DNA of 64,000 nucleotides from Micromonospora sp. WMMD1082 (GCF_029626175.1 NZ_JARUBM010000002.1:6217001-6281000), one strand, 5' to 3'; numbered from the stretch's first letter, positions 8,215 to 17,635 are shown. Program-made: numbers and translations. The notes: a model not told the origin generated them from the sequence alone.

Positions 8215-9992
8215 GCGGGCTGCCCGTCGCGGACCGCAGGGACGTCCGCCGGGCCGCGCGGGACCTCATCGCCGTGGACCGCCGCGCGGTCGCGATCGTG
8301 CTGGTGCTGCACGGGGCCGCCGCGGTCGCCGGGCTCGCCGCGCCGTGGCTGTTGGGCAGGATCGTGGACGAGGTCGCCGCCGGTGCCGGCGCCGCCGCCG
8401 TGGACCGCCTGGCGCTCGCGATCGGCGGCTGCGTGCTGGCCCAGGGGCTGCTCGCCCGGTACGCCCAGTACACCGGCCACCGGTTCGGCGAGCGGGCCGT
8501 CGCCCGGCTGCGCGAGGGGTTCGTCTCGCGGGCGCTCGACCTGCCCATCTCCGTCGTCGAGCGGGCCGGCACCGGCGAGCTGGCCACCCGCAGCTCGGTC
8601 GACGTGACCACCGTCGGGAGCACCGTCCGGGACGTGGTGCCCGTCATGGTCATCGCCTCGACACAACTGACGCTCCTCTTCGGCGCGATCTTCCTGCTGC
8701 ACCCGCTGCTCGGCCTGGTCGCCCTGACCGGGCTCCCGTCGATCGTCGCGGTCACCCGCTGGTATCTGCGTCGCGCCAGGCCGGCGTATCTCGCCGAGGG
8801 GGCCGCGACCGCCGAGCTGACCGAGGCGCTGACCACGACGGCGGAGGGCGCCCGCACCGTCGAGGCGCTCCGCCTCGGTGCCGACCGCGTCGCGCACGGC
8901 ACGCGGCGCATCGGTCGGGTGTGGGCCACCCGCCGGGCGACCCTGGCCCTGCGGTCGGTCTTCTTCCCGGTGGTGGAGGCGAGCTACGCGCTGCCCATCG
9001 CCGCGGTGATGCTGGTCGGCGGGTTCGCCCTGACCAGTGGCATGGTGACGCTCGGCGAGGTGGTCGCCGCCACGCTCTACCTCCAGCGGGCGATCGATCC
9101 CCTGGACCGGCTGCTGCTCTGGATGGAACAGGCCCAACGCGGCCTCGCCTCGTTCGCCCGGGTGCTCGGTGTCGGCCGGACGACCGAACCGGGGAACGGG
9201 TCCGGCTCCACCACCGTCGCTCCGGCCGCGACCGGCACGCCGCGACCGCGCGGCCCGGCGCCCACCCGGGCCGGCGGGCTCGTGGTGCGCGGCGCACGAT
9301 TCGCGTACGCCGATGGCCACGATGTGCTGCACGGCATCGACCTGGCGGTGCGTCCTGGCGAACGCCTCGCCGTCGTCGGCCCGTCGGGCGCGGGAAAGTC
9401 CACCCTTGCCCGGCTGCTCGCCGGGATCGACGCCCCACGCGAGGGCGTGGTGAGCCTCGACGGCCGCCCGGTCACCGACCTGGCGCCGGCCGAGCGGCGC
9501 CGCCAGATCGCCCTCGTCACCCAGGAGCATCACGTCTTCATCGGTTCGCTGCGCGACAACCTCGCCTTCGCCGCACCCGACGCGTCCGACGAACAGATGC
9601 GTTCGGCGCTGGTCGCCGTGCGCGCCGACTGGCATGCCGACCTGCCCGACGGGCTCGACACGCAGCTTGGCGACGGCGCCCGCGAACTCGCTGCCGCCGA
9701 TGCCCAGCAACTCGCGCTGGCCCGGCTCGTGCTCGCCGATCCGCACACCCTGATCCTCGACGAGGCGACCGCCGCGCTCGATCCGACCACTGCCCGGCGC
9801 ACCGAGCGGGCGCTCGCCGCCGTGGTCACCGGGCGGACCGTCATCGCCATCGCGCACCGCCTGAACACCGCGCACGACGCCGACCGGGTGGCCGTGCTCG
9901 ACGACGGCCGGATCACCGAACTCGGCACCCACGACGACCTCGTCCGGGCCGGCGGCGCCTACGCCGCCCTCTGGCATTCCTGGCACGGCTGA
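8211..9992 (+). CDS. ABC exporter half-transporter B with degenerate signature motif
   Basis: Second half-transporter, about 593 aa, translationally coupled to the first by a 4-bp overlap at GTG 8211. Six membrane helices precede an NBD with intact Walker A (GPSGAGKST), Q-loop (VTQEHH), Walker B plus catalytic Glu (TLILDEATAALD) and H-loop (AIAHRLN). The signature motif LSGGQ is replaced by LAAADAQQ. In the A/B dimer one composite site (Walker A of B with LSGGQ of A) is complete and the other lacks both halves. This fits a heterodimeric exporter with one hydrolytic and one dead site. The substrate is unknown; no export cargo gene is next to it. Confidence 0.9.
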   Translation: MSGLPVADRRDVRRAARDLIAVDRRAVAIVLVLHGAAAVAGLAAPWLLGRIVDEVAAGAGAAAVDRLALAIGGCVLAQGLLARYAQYTGHRFGERAVARLREGFVSRALDLPISVVERAGTGELATRSSVDVTTVGSTVRDVVPVMVIASTQLTLLFGAIFLLHPLLGLVALTGLPSIVAVTRWYLRRARPAYLAEGAATAELTEALTTTAEGARTVEALRLGADRVAHGTRRIGRVWATRRATLALRSVFFPVVEASYALPIAAVMLVGGFALTSGMVTLGEVVAATLYLQRAIDPLDRLLLWMEQAQRGLASFARVLGVGRTTEPGNGSGSTTVAPAATGTPRPRGPAPTRAGGLVVRGARFAYADGHDVLHGIDLAVRPGERLAVVGPSGAGKSTLARLLAGIDAPREGVVSLDGRPVTDLAPAERRRQIALVTQEHHVFIGSLRDNLAFAAPDASDEQMRSALVAVRADWHADLPDGLDTQLGDGARELAAADAQQLALARLVLADPHTLILDEATAALDPTTARRTERALAAVVTGRTVIAIAHRLNTAHDADRVAVLDDGRITELGTHDDLVRAGGAYAALWHSWHG

Positions 9993-10240
9993 ACCGGCAG
10001 GGCACCCGCCGTCGTCCTCGGTTCGTCCTCCGGCAAGTTGGCGGCGACTTGACGGTCAGTTGTCTGGCCCCTTCACACCACATCGAACAGGCTCACAGCC
10101 AGGCAACGCACCCTGGCGATTGATAACCAGCAGCCGGTAAGGCGGCACCTAATCCTCCCCATGACGTGGTGACCGATGGTCCTGCGTGCAATACCAGCGA
10201 CGGCACACGTCGCCGAGATGCACCGAAAGGTAGGTTGATA

Positions 10241-10843
10241 ATGGTTAAATCCCATGTGCGATGGCGCCGCTTGGCGGCCCTGCTACTGGCACTGGTCGTC
10301 GGGCCCGCAACGGTCGTGGTGGCGGCGACACCCGCGAGTGCCAACAGCGGAAAGGGCGCCACGGTCAAGACGACTATCGCTTGCGGTGTGGTGAGGTCCA
10401 ACATGGCGGCCGAAATCAGTGCGACCTATGACTGGGAATGGCGCACGGGCGGCACCCAGACCTGGAGAATCACGAATCGCAAGAGTGTGGCCCGGACCTA
10501 CGAGTGCACCCGGGGAGCGGCGGCGAGCATATCCGACATGCGGGTCAGGACGCGGATCAGGTTCGCTGGCGTGGGCATCACCGGCTGCACGGTAGGCACC
10601 GGCGGCGTGTCGTGCTCGGGCGGGTCCACAGAGCGGAACATCCAACTCGACTGGTACACGGGCAAGAATGTGTCATCGAGGACGCAGACCCTGTCCTCGG
10701 CGTCGTTCACGGCACTCTGGGCGCACTCCGCGGAGAACTTCACCGACGGGCGGTTCATTCACGGCGGTGTCGACCGAAACATCTGGGTGTCCCACTACTG
10801 CCACTACGACTCCGAGAAGATCAGCTGCTCGAGGCGCACCTAG
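10241..10843 (+). CDS. Secreted protein of unknown function
   Basis: A predicted exported protein of about 200 aa that I do not recognise. It begins MVKSHVRWRRLAALLLALVV, a classical basic then hydrophobic signal peptide, with a likely cleavage after ATPASA. The mature part has six cysteines (ACG, YEC, GC, SC, YC, SC), suggesting disulfides, and many Thr/Ser/Gly, consistent with a beta-rich extracellular domain. ATG at 10241 is preferred because GAAAGG stands upstream and the signal peptide then begins the protein. The upstream 248 bp hold no gene and no site I can identify. A gene for a lipoprotein follows about 95 bp downstream on the same strand. Confidence 0.7.
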   Translation: MVKSHVRWRRLAALLLALVVGPATVVVAATPASANSGKGATVKTTIACGVVRSNMAAEISATYDWEWRTGGTQTWRITNRKSVARTYECTRGAAASISDMRVRTRIRFAGVGITGCTVGTGGVSCSGGSTERNIQLDWYTGKNVSSRTQTLSSASFTALWAHSAENFTDGRFIHGGVDRNIWVSHYCHYDSEKISCSRRT

Positions 10844-10937
10844 CCAGCTCGTGCCGCAAGGCGCCGAACGGGTGGGCGCGGCAGCCTCCGGATGCCCATT
10901 CCGTTCGGCGCCACCGAACATGACGAACAGGAACAGG

Positions 10938-12674
10938 ATGCTGACGCGACAGAACCCGGCACTCCCGACGAGAGGGGCGGCGCTCCTGGGTCTGGTCGTA
11001 CTGCTGGTGCTCTGCATGGCCTGCACTCACCGGCCGCCCTCGACACAGCCTTCGAAGCCGAGCGATCTTGCGGTCCGCCTGCTGTCGCTTCTCGCTTATC
11101 AGGAGAACGACGGATCTCATATCCTGCTGCCGCCCGGGGGCCGCAATACCGAGCGGATCGTCGAGGCCGCACACACGTTGCACCTGCTGGGGCGGCTGGA
11201 CGAGGCTCGGCTGAGGCAGACCGCCGAGGAACTCCGGTTGTCTTGGAGTCCTTCCCTGCGGGCGTACCAGACCAACGACGGACCTGTCGCGTACGGCGAC
11301 GACGACTCCGGCCGTCAGCTCTACCGGTACGATCTGTTGTCGCTCAATGTCCGGGTGGAGGAGTTCCTGCGGGGCACCGGCGAGTTGCCCGCCGTACAGG
11401 ACCTGCCACGACCGGACCTTCGTGGACTCGTCGACCAGCTACGCGATGACGCCGGGCTGGCCGGGCGCATCATGCGCACACGGGCGGCGCGGCTCATCGG
11501 GGCACCGGGCGGGGCGGAATCGCCCGGCAGGTGTACGCAGATGGCCGCGGACATCCGCGCCGGCAGGATAGATCAGGCGGGCGACGCCGCCCTTGTGCTG
11601 CCAGCGGTGACCGACTGCGCCAGCGAACTCCGACCGTTGCGGGACGACATCTCCGTGTTGGAGAGTCAGTTGGCGGACCGTATCGAACGGGACCAGACCT
11701 CTAGCTACGATGACATCATCGCGCTGAACCGCCTGAAGACACTGGCCGAGGCAACCGGCCGGACCGGCATCTCCGCAGTGTCCACTCGGGTCGCGGTGTC
11801 GTTGCTGCGTGGCTTGGACGACAGTGCGCGGGAATACGGTCCGGTCACCGAGCCGTGGACGGTGGCCGTCCTCGCCGGCATGCTGGGTGACCAGCCACCC
11901 CCTCGACTGGACCATCTGGTGCGGCGGATCGAGGCACTGCTGGACTTCGGCGGCTCGCTGGCGACCCAGGCCAGCGCGGACTGGTACTCGAAAGCGATCA
12001 TGGCGCACCTCATGGTGCTCTCCGGTGCCCTTTCCCCGCAGCGGGCGGCGGACCTGTTCGGTCACCCTTCGCGCGATCGCGCCGACCTCGGTACACCGGC
12101 CTGGCTCTACGCCTTCATCGGACTGCGTGGCGGCGCCACCGCTGGGCTGAAGCTGCCGGGTGATGCCGTGGCGCCCGACGCCGGGCTGCTGCCACGCGCG
12201 TTGTACGCCGCTGACTCCGGCTCGTGCGCGGACGCTCCAGACTGGGCCAGCTTCGCGTCGACGAGTCCGCTGTCGCAGATACCTGATCTGGCCCCTGACA
12301 AGCAACTGGCGTACCTGCTGGCGCTCGATCTGTCGGTCTCGTGCGCTGCCGATTTGACCGATCTACGGTCTGCGGTGGTGGATCGGATCGAACTGCCTGG
12401 TCATGCTCCCGACCCCACCGCACCCGGATCGCTCACCCGCTACCTGGCCACGGCCGAGGCGGTCTGCCTGGCCCGGGGCGCCGTTACGCTCGAACCGGCC
12501 GTGGAATCAGCGCTCGAAACGTACCGGCAGGCCTTGTCCACGGGTCCGGTCACCCAGCACTTCGACTTCCTCGACCTGTATGCCGCGCTCCGGCTCCTGG
12601 CGCTGCACGAAAGCCGCAATTGTGACGGCGCCTGGTGGCATGGACTCGACCAAGGGTCCGCCATCCACCCGTGA
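10938..12674 (+). CDS. Lipoprotein of unknown function
   Basis: About 578 aa. The N terminus is a lipoprotein signal: a basic segment, then LLGLVVLLVLCMAC ending in a lipobox cysteine, so it is probably anchored on the outer face of the membrane. The mature part is helical with repeated segments such as LLSLLAYQENDGSHILLPPGG and SWSPSLRAYQTNDGPVAYGDD, reminiscent of alpha/alpha-toroid proteins, but no catalytic motif is evident. ATG at 10938 is favoured by AGGA 5 nt upstream; ATG at 10920 is an alternative without a clear site. It follows the small secreted protein and is convergent with the EccB gene. No function is proposed. Confidence 0.75.
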   Translation: MLTRQNPALPTRGAALLGLVVLLVLCMACTHRPPSTQPSKPSDLAVRLLSLLAYQENDGSHILLPPGGRNTERIVEAAHTLHLLGRLDEARLRQTAEELRLSWSPSLRAYQTNDGPVAYGDDDSGRQLYRYDLLSLNVRVEEFLRGTGELPAVQDLPRPDLRGLVDQLRDDAGLAGRIMRTRAARLIGAPGGAESPGRCTQMAADIRAGRIDQAGDAALVLPAVTDCASELRPLRDDISVLESQLADRIERDQTSSYDDIIALNRLKTLAEATGRTGISAVSTRVAVSLLRGLDDSAREYGPVTEPWTVAVLAGMLGDQPPPRLDHLVRRIEALLDFGGSLATQASADWYSKAIMAHLMVLSGALSPQRAADLFGHPSRDRADLGTPAWLYAFIGLRGGATAGLKLPGDAVAPDAGLLPRALYAADSGSCADAPDWASFASTSPLSQIPDLAPDKQLAYLLALDLSVSCAADLTDLRSAVVDRIELPGHAPDPTAPGSLTRYLATAEAVCLARGAVTLEPAVESALETYRQALSTGPVTQHFDFLDLYAALRLLALHESRNCDGAWWHGLDQGSAIHP

Positions 12675-12752
12675 ACCGATCGGCGTGGCTCACCGCCGCC
12701 CGGTAACCGCACAGCCGGGCAAGCGGCTGAACGCCACGGAAACCGACCTGCT

Positions 12753-14141
12753 TCAGTCGGGTGCGGCCGCCTGTCGGGCCGCCGCCGGGTCCAGGGTGGC
12801 TCCGGCGGGGACGAGGCTGACCACGCCCGCCGGTAGGCGTACCGGCGTCACGTCGCCGTAGCCGAGCATGGCGGGCACGCCGGCCTCGGCGAGGACGTAC
12901 CGTCGGCCGAGATCGGTCACCACGGAGATCGCGCCGCCGGTGGCACCGGGAGCGGCCACGGACTCGACAAGTACGGCGCGTCCCGGCTCCACCAGCACGT
13001 GGTCGGCCACCACCGGGCCGGTCGACCCGGCCGTGCTCGGCGGTGCGGCAGCGGCCAGGTCGGGCAGGTCCACGCCGAGCCGCAGCTCGACCGGGCCGGC
13101 GTCGTCGCCGACGCGGGCGCACAGCGCCGACGAGTCCACCGTGACCAGCCGGGGCGGCGCGCTCGGTGGGGCGCCGGACCCGGTGGGGGCGAGATCCGGC
13201 AACTGGGGAAGGGCGGCGAAGCGCCCGAGGCTGATCCGCTCCGGCTCGCGCTGGCCGGTGCGCGCGAGCAGCAGGCCGGCCTGCAACTCGGTGATCCCGG
13301 CGAGCCCGTCGTGCAGCACCATCGCGTACTGCCGTTCGCCGCCGGAGTTGCTCACCAGCAGCACGTCGCCGATCCGGGACTCGGTGACCCGCGCCGAGCG
13401 CGTGCCGAGGCCGGGCGGGTTCAGCGGGGCCAGGTCGGTGCCGGCCGGCACCGTGTTGAGCAGGGCGGCGGCCACCGGGACGGCCCGGGACCGGGTGGTG
13501 GCCAGCGCCGCCAGCACCCGGTCCGCATCGCGGATCAGGTGCCGTCGCTGCTGCCACACCAGGTGCAGCCGGCCGTCCGGGGCCCGCAGCAGCAGCGCGT
13601 CCCGGCCGAGCGGCCGGCCACCGTCGTCGCCGGCGCCGACCAGCAGCACCGACCTCGGCTGCGGCCGGTCCTCGACCGGCGCGGTCGAGCAGACCGTCCA
13701 CGGTGCGCTGGCGAGCCGGCCCGCCGTGGGCAGCGCGTCGGGGGCGTCGGTGATGCCCAGCGGTAGCCCGCGCGGCACACCGTCGATCGACCGGCGGGAC
13801 ACCAGCACGGTCCTCGGCCGCTCGGCGCCGATGATGAGCAACGCGGAGGCGTAGTTGAGCACCGGGTGCAGCCTCTCCTCCCGGTAGACGAACCGGGCGC
13901 CGGACTCCTTCTCCACGATGACCGCGCCGGCGTCGCGCCACGTCGCGCCGCCGCCACCGAAGAGGCCGTACAGCGCGGCGCCGCCCAGCCCGATCACCGC
14001 CACCAGCACGCTGGCCATCCCCGCGCCGGCGAGCCGGCGAAACGGTGACCGCACCGGATCGGTCTCGCGCATCACCAGAGCCGCGACCGCCCGCGCGACG
14101 GTGAACTGGTACGAGTGCAGCTGGTCCTGCCGCGACGGCAT
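12753..14141 (-). CDS. eccB: Type VII secretion protein EccB (orphan)
   Basis: About 462 aa, the length of EccB core components of ESX/type VII secretion. It starts with the family hallmark MPSRQDQLHSYQFTVARAV, followed by one membrane helix (GMASVLVAVIGLGGAALYGL) and a long extracytoplasmic domain with two cysteines (VCSTAP and ALCARV) available for the known structural disulfide. In the family this domain protrudes outside the membrane in the translocon. ATG at 14141 has a strong GGAGGGGG site. No eccC, eccD, eccE, mycP or WXG100 gene is adjacent in the window, so it is an orphan copy here. Family assignment is confident; a working role in secretion is uncertain. Confidence 0.9.
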   Translation of the reverse strand: MPSRQDQLHSYQFTVARAVAALVMRETDPVRSPFRRLAGAGMASVLVAVIGLGGAALYGLFGGGGATWRDAGAVIVEKESGARFVYREERLHPVLNYASALLIIGAERPRTVLVSRRSIDGVPRGLPLGITDAPDALPTAGRLASAPWTVCSTAPVEDRPQPRSVLLVGAGDDGGRPLGRDALLLRAPDGRLHLVWQQRRHLIRDADRVLAALATTRSRAVPVAAALLNTVPAGTDLAPLNPPGLGTRSARVTESRIGDVLLVSNSGGERQYAMVLHDGLAGITELQAGLLLARTGQREPERISLGRFAALPQLPDLAPTGSGAPPSAPPRLVTVDSSALCARVGDDAGPVELRLGVDLPDLAAAAPPSTAGSTGPVVADHVLVEPGRAVLVESVAAPGATGGAISVVTDLGRRYVLAEAGVPAMLGYGDVTPVRLPAGVVSLVPAGATLDPAAARQAAAPD

Positions 14142-14242
14142 GGGGCCCCCTCCGGCGAAACGGTCGGGGCACAGGATATGCGGTGCGTCGATGTCCCGAG
14201 GACCGTGCGTCACGCGGCGGGCGGATCCGGTCCGCCGGTAGC

Positions 14243-14971
14243 ATGCGGGCGGTGAGCGTACGTTTCGAGGAACTGGCCTGGCGGTCGACGCCACTGGGCG
14301 AGATCAGTCTGCGGCGGCGCCGCGATCCCCGGCTCGACCTGGAGGTGTACGAGGTCAAGCTCGACGACGAGTTCCTGATGTCGAGCCTGTTCACCGCCGG
14401 TGAGGTCGAGCTGGCCCGGCTGGGGTTGGCGCCGCTGGCCGGCGACCGCCTCGACGTCGTCGTCGGCGGGCTAGGTCTCGGTTACACCGCCCGCACCGCC
14501 CTGCGGGACGACCGGGTCGCCTCGCTGCTGGTCGTGGAGGCGGTCGAGGACGTCATCGACTGGCACCGGCGCGGCCTGCTGCCCTTCGCCGCCGGGCTGG
14601 CCACCGATCCGCGTACCCGGCTGGTGCGGGCCGACTTCTTCGCCCAGGTCGCCGGGGCGGACGGCCTCGACCCCGACGATGCCGGGCGCCGCTTCCACGC
14701 CGTGCTGCTGGACGTCGACCACTCCCCCCGGCATCCGCTGCATCCGAGCCACGCCGCCTTCTACCGCCCCGACGGTCTGCGCCGGCTGGCGCGACTCCTG
14801 CACCCGGGCGGCGTGTTCGCGCTCTGGTCGGACGACCCGCCGGACCCGGACTTCGAGGCCGCGCTCGCGGCCGTCTTCCCGACCCGCAGCAGCCACGTGG
14901 TGCGCTTCGCCAACCCGCTGACCGCAGGCGAGTCGGCGAACACCGTCTACCTCGCGCAGACCCCCGCCTAA
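14243..14971 (+). CDS. Spermidine synthase-fold methyltransferase-like protein
   Basis: About 242 aa with a Rossmann fold of the spermine/spermidine synthase superfamily. The glycine-rich loop DVVVGGLGLGYTARTAL and acidic strand end VVEAVEDVIDWH occupy the nucleotide-binding positions, and HAVLLDVDHSPRHPL corresponds to the D-x-D-type segment of aminopropyltransferases, though not in canonical form. It may therefore be a putative spermidine synthase homologue of unproven activity, as is common in actinobacteria. The start could be ATG at 14243 or GTG at 14252; neither has a clear ribosome-binding site. It is divergent from eccB. Confidence 0.75.
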   Translation: MRAVSVRFEELAWRSTPLGEISLRRRRDPRLDLEVYEVKLDDEFLMSSLFTAGEVELARLGLAPLAGDRLDVVVGGLGLGYTARTALRDDRVASLLVVEAVEDVIDWHRRGLLPFAAGLATDPRTRLVRADFFAQVAGADGLDPDDAGRRFHAVLLDVDHSPRHPLHPSHAAFYRPDGLRRLARLLHPGGVFALWSDDPPDPDFEAALAAVFPTRSSHVVRFANPLTAGESANTVYLAQTPA

Positions 14972-15070
14972 ACCCCGCCCGACCTGCCCACACGGCATGA
15001 TCCGGTCGGTACCGGGTAGCTGCGTCGGCGGGCCGCCCGGAACGACCGGCCGGCCGTACGGGAGGTGGAG

Positions 15071-15247
15071 ATGCGTGCCCTGCTCTGGATCGTCGGCGTG
15101 GTCGCCGGCGTGCTGATCCTGCTCGGGCTGTTCCTTGAGGCGGTCCGCTGGTTGCTCATCATCGGGGTCATCGCCCTCGCCGCGGTGATCGTGCTGGCCT
15201 TCGTCAAGGGGCGCCAGGCGGCCAACAACTACCCCAGCCGACGCTAG
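15071..15247 (+). CDS. Small membrane protein, two helices
   Basis: A 58-aa protein that is almost entirely hydrophobic: a first helix over residues 4-22 (LWIVGVVAGVLILLGLFLE) and a second over 26-45, ending in a short basic tail KGRQAANNYPSRR. GGAGG lies 5 nt upstream of the ATG. No domain is recognised. The strong ribosome-binding site and the coherent two-helix pattern argue that it is a real gene and not chance. Confidence 0.65.
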   Translation: MRALLWIVGVVAGVLILLGLFLEAVRWLLIIGVIALAAVIVLAFVKGRQAANNYPSRR

Positions 15248-15276
15248 CCGCTCGCGCTGCTCAGGTGGCCCGCCGG

Positions 15277-16443
15277 TCAGGCGCCCACGGCGGCGAGGGC
15301 CGGGCGGTCGCCGGCGTCGTCGAGCGAGGCGGTCGGGGTGGTCGGCGCGGCGGGCTCGCGCCGGTTCGGCAGGGCGAGCCGGAAGACCTTCTTCCAGGCG
15401 GAGAAGACCTGCCGGGGCAGCGAGCCAGTGGTGTACTTCAGCCCGTACCGGTCGAACAGCGCCCGCACCTCGGGGGCGATCTCCTGGTAGCGGTTGCTCG
15501 GCAGGTCGGGGAAGAGGTGGTGCTCGATCTGGTAGGACAGGTTGCCGGTCATGATGTGCAGCAGCCGGCTGCCGCTGATGTTGGCCGAGCCGAGCATCTG
15601 CCGCACGTACCACTCGCCCCGCGTCTCGCCCTCGATCGAGGTCTTCTCGAAGGTCTCGACACCCTCGGGGAAGTGCCCGCACATGATCACCGAGTGGCTC
15701 CACAGGTTGCGGATCAGGTTCGCGGTGAACGTGGCGGCCATGGTGTGGAAGAACGACGGGCCGGACAGCAGCGGGTGGATCAAATAGTCCTTGAGGAACT
15801 GGCGGCGGATCTTCCGGCCGACCGCGCGGACGCGGGCCCGGAACTCGGGGTCCTTGTGCCCCCCGTTCTTCAGTTTGTTCCCCAGGTCGAGGTCGTACGC
15901 GGCGATGCCGTACTCGAAGAAGCAGGCGTTGACGAAGTTGTAGAACGGCTGGCCCAGGTGGGCCGGATGCCAGGGCTGGTCCTCGTCGACCCGCATGATG
16001 CCGTAGCCGAGGTCGTTGTCCTTACCGACGACGTTGGTGTAGCGGTGGTGCAGCTCGTTGTGCGACTGCTTCCACTGGTCGGCCGGGGCGACGTGGTCCC
16101 ACTCCCAGCTGGTCGAGTGGATCTTCGGGTCGCGCATCCAGTCCCACTGGCCGTGCAGGACGTTGTGCCCGATCTCCATGTTCTCCAGGATCTTTGCCAC
16201 CGAGAGCCCGGCGGTGCCGACGATCCAGGCCGGGGGGAACAGCGAGAACAGCAGGACCACCCGGCTGCCGATCTCCAGCTTCCGCTGCGTCGAGATGACC
16301 TTGCGGATGTACGCGGCGTCCCGCTCGCCCCGGGAGGTGATCACCCGCTCCCGGATGGCGTCGAGTTCCTTGCCGAGGGTCTCGATGTCCTCGGCACTCA
16401 GGTGGGCGATCGGGTTGGTGGCCTTCTTCTGCATCACGGTCAC
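15277..16443 (-). CDS. Membrane fatty acid desaturase (acyl-CoA desaturase)
   Basis: Di-iron integral membrane desaturase, about 388 aa, that introduces double bonds into acyl chains. Three histidine clusters are visible: GHNVLHGQWDW, HNELHHRYTN and QIEHHLFPDLP, the standard ligand set of the type 1 desaturase family. Hydrophobic segments flank the first two boxes. GTG at 16443 has GGAG 10 nt upstream; ATG at 16434 is the alternative. The gene lies 16 bp downstream of a ferredoxin-NADP reductase-like gene on the same strand, the usual electron donor, as in mycobacterial DesA3 with its oxidoreductase. Regiospecificity cannot be read from the sequence. Confidence 0.9.
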   Translation of the reverse strand: MTVMQKKATNPIAHLSAEDIETLGKELDAIRERVITSRGERDAAYIRKVISTQRKLEIGSRVVLLFSLFPPAWIVGTAGLSVAKILENMEIGHNVLHGQWDWMRDPKIHSTSWEWDHVAPADQWKQSHNELHHRYTNVVGKDNDLGYGIMRVDEDQPWHPAHLGQPFYNFVNACFFEYGIAAYDLDLGNKLKNGGHKDPEFRARVRAVGRKIRRQFLKDYLIHPLLSGPSFFHTMAATFTANLIRNLWSHSVIMCGHFPEGVETFEKTSIEGETRGEWYVRQMLGSANISGSRLLHIMTGNLSYQIEHHLFPDLPSNRYQEIAPEVRALFDRYGLKYTTGSLPRQVFSAWKKVFRLALPNRREPAAPTTPTASLDDAGDRPALAAVGA

Positions 16444-16459
16444 GTCGGCGGGTCTCCGA

Positions 16460-17551
16460 TCAGATCTCGAGTTCACACGGGCCGGCGGCGGCCGACACAC
16501 AGGTCTGCACGCGTACGCCGTCGCCCGGCAGGGCGGTGGTGAGCTGGCCGTTGCGCAGGTCGCGGACCGCGCCCTGGCGCAGCGGCAGCACGCAGCCGAA
16601 GCAGATGCCCATCCGGCAGCCCGACGGCATCAGCACTCCGGCGTTCTCGCCGGCGTCCAGCAACGGGGTGGCGCCGGCGGCCTCGACGGTCACCGACGAA
16701 CGGGTGAAGGTGACCGTCCCGCCGTCACCGGCAGTGATCACCGTGGGACGGAACCGCTCGGTGTGCAGCCGCTCGGCGTGACCCCGGGTCGACCAGTGCT
16801 CCTCCGCGGCGTCGAGCAACCCGAGCGGACCGCACGCCCAGGTCCGGCGGTCGAGGTGGTCGGGCACCAGGGCGTCGAGCTCGGCCACGTCCAGCAGGCC
16901 GTCGACCTCGGTGTGCCGCTCCACCAGCCGGACGGCGCCGCGCGCGGCGAGGGCGCGCAGTTCCGCGCCGAACACCACGTCGGAGGCGGTGGGCGCCGAA
17001 TGGACCAGCACCACGTCGCTGCCGGCCAGGGCGCCGGAACGCAGCATCCCGGCCACCGGGGTGATGCCGCTGCCGGCGGTCAGGAACAGCACCCGCGGCG
17101 GCGCCGGGTCGGGCAGCACGAAGTCGCCGCGCGCCTGGTCGAGCTGCACGATCGTGCCCGGCCGGATCCGGCGGACGAGGTGGTTGCTGACCACCCCGTC
17201 GGGAATCGCCTTGACCGTCACCGAGATGGGGCCGGTGCGGCGGCCGGGAACGGAGGTGACCGAGTAGGCCCGCCACTGGCGTACGCCGTCGACGTCGACG
17301 CCGAGCCGGATGTACTGGCCCGGAACGTGTCCGCGCCAGCTGCGCCCAGGTTGGATCACCAGCGTCGCCGCGTCCGGGGTCTCCGGGCGTACGGCGACGA
17401 TCCGGCCGCGCAGGTCAGCGCCGGCCCGCAGCGGGGCGAGCAGGTCGAGGTAGTCCCCGGGCAGTACCGGCGTGGTCACCGTCTCGGCGAGCCGCCACAG
17501 GCGACGCCGGAGGGACCTCGTCGTGCCCGGTCGCGGGACGGTGGCGGTCAT
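16460..17551 (-). CDS. FAD/2Fe-2S oxidoreductase, electron donor to desaturase
   Basis: About 363 aa with three modules in order: an FAD-binding barrel with the RAYSVTS motif near residue 100, an NAD(P)-binding domain with LTAGSGITPVAGML and ACGPLGLLD, and a C-terminal plant-type 2Fe-2S ferredoxin with SGCRMGICFGC and a distal Cys in VQTC. It passes electrons from NAD(P)H to the desaturase encoded just downstream. ATG at 17551 is used; ATG at 17578 is possible, and neither has a strong ribosome-binding site. The PucR-type regulator gene is divergent with an 84-bp shared promoter region. Confidence 0.9.
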   Translation of the reverse strand: MTATVPRPGTTRSLRRRLWRLAETVTTPVLPGDYLDLLAPLRAGADLRGRIVAVRPETPDAATLVIQPGRSWRGHVPGQYIRLGVDVDGVRQWRAYSVTSVPGRRTGPISVTVKAIPDGVVSNHLVRRIRPGTIVQLDQARGDFVLPDPAPPRVLFLTAGSGITPVAGMLRSGALAGSDVVLVHSAPTASDVVFGAELRALAARGAVRLVERHTEVDGLLDVAELDALVPDHLDRRTWACGPLGLLDAAEEHWSTRGHAERLHTERFRPTVITAGDGGTVTFTRSSVTVEAAGATPLLDAGENAGVLMPSGCRMGICFGCVLPLRQGAVRDLRNGQLTTALPGDGVRVQTCVSAAAGPCELEI

Positions 17552-17635
17552 AAGACGATGGTCGCCGCGCGCTGGCATAAACTCTTGGTCTGCGAAGGTA
17601 AAGCGATCCACCCCTTTTGTGCGGAGAGAACAACC

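Noticed and set aside
6463..9992. Siderophore importer of the IrtAB type
   Set aside because: No siderophore-interaction domain at the N terminus and no siderophore genes nearby; only the generic heterodimeric exporter layout is supported.
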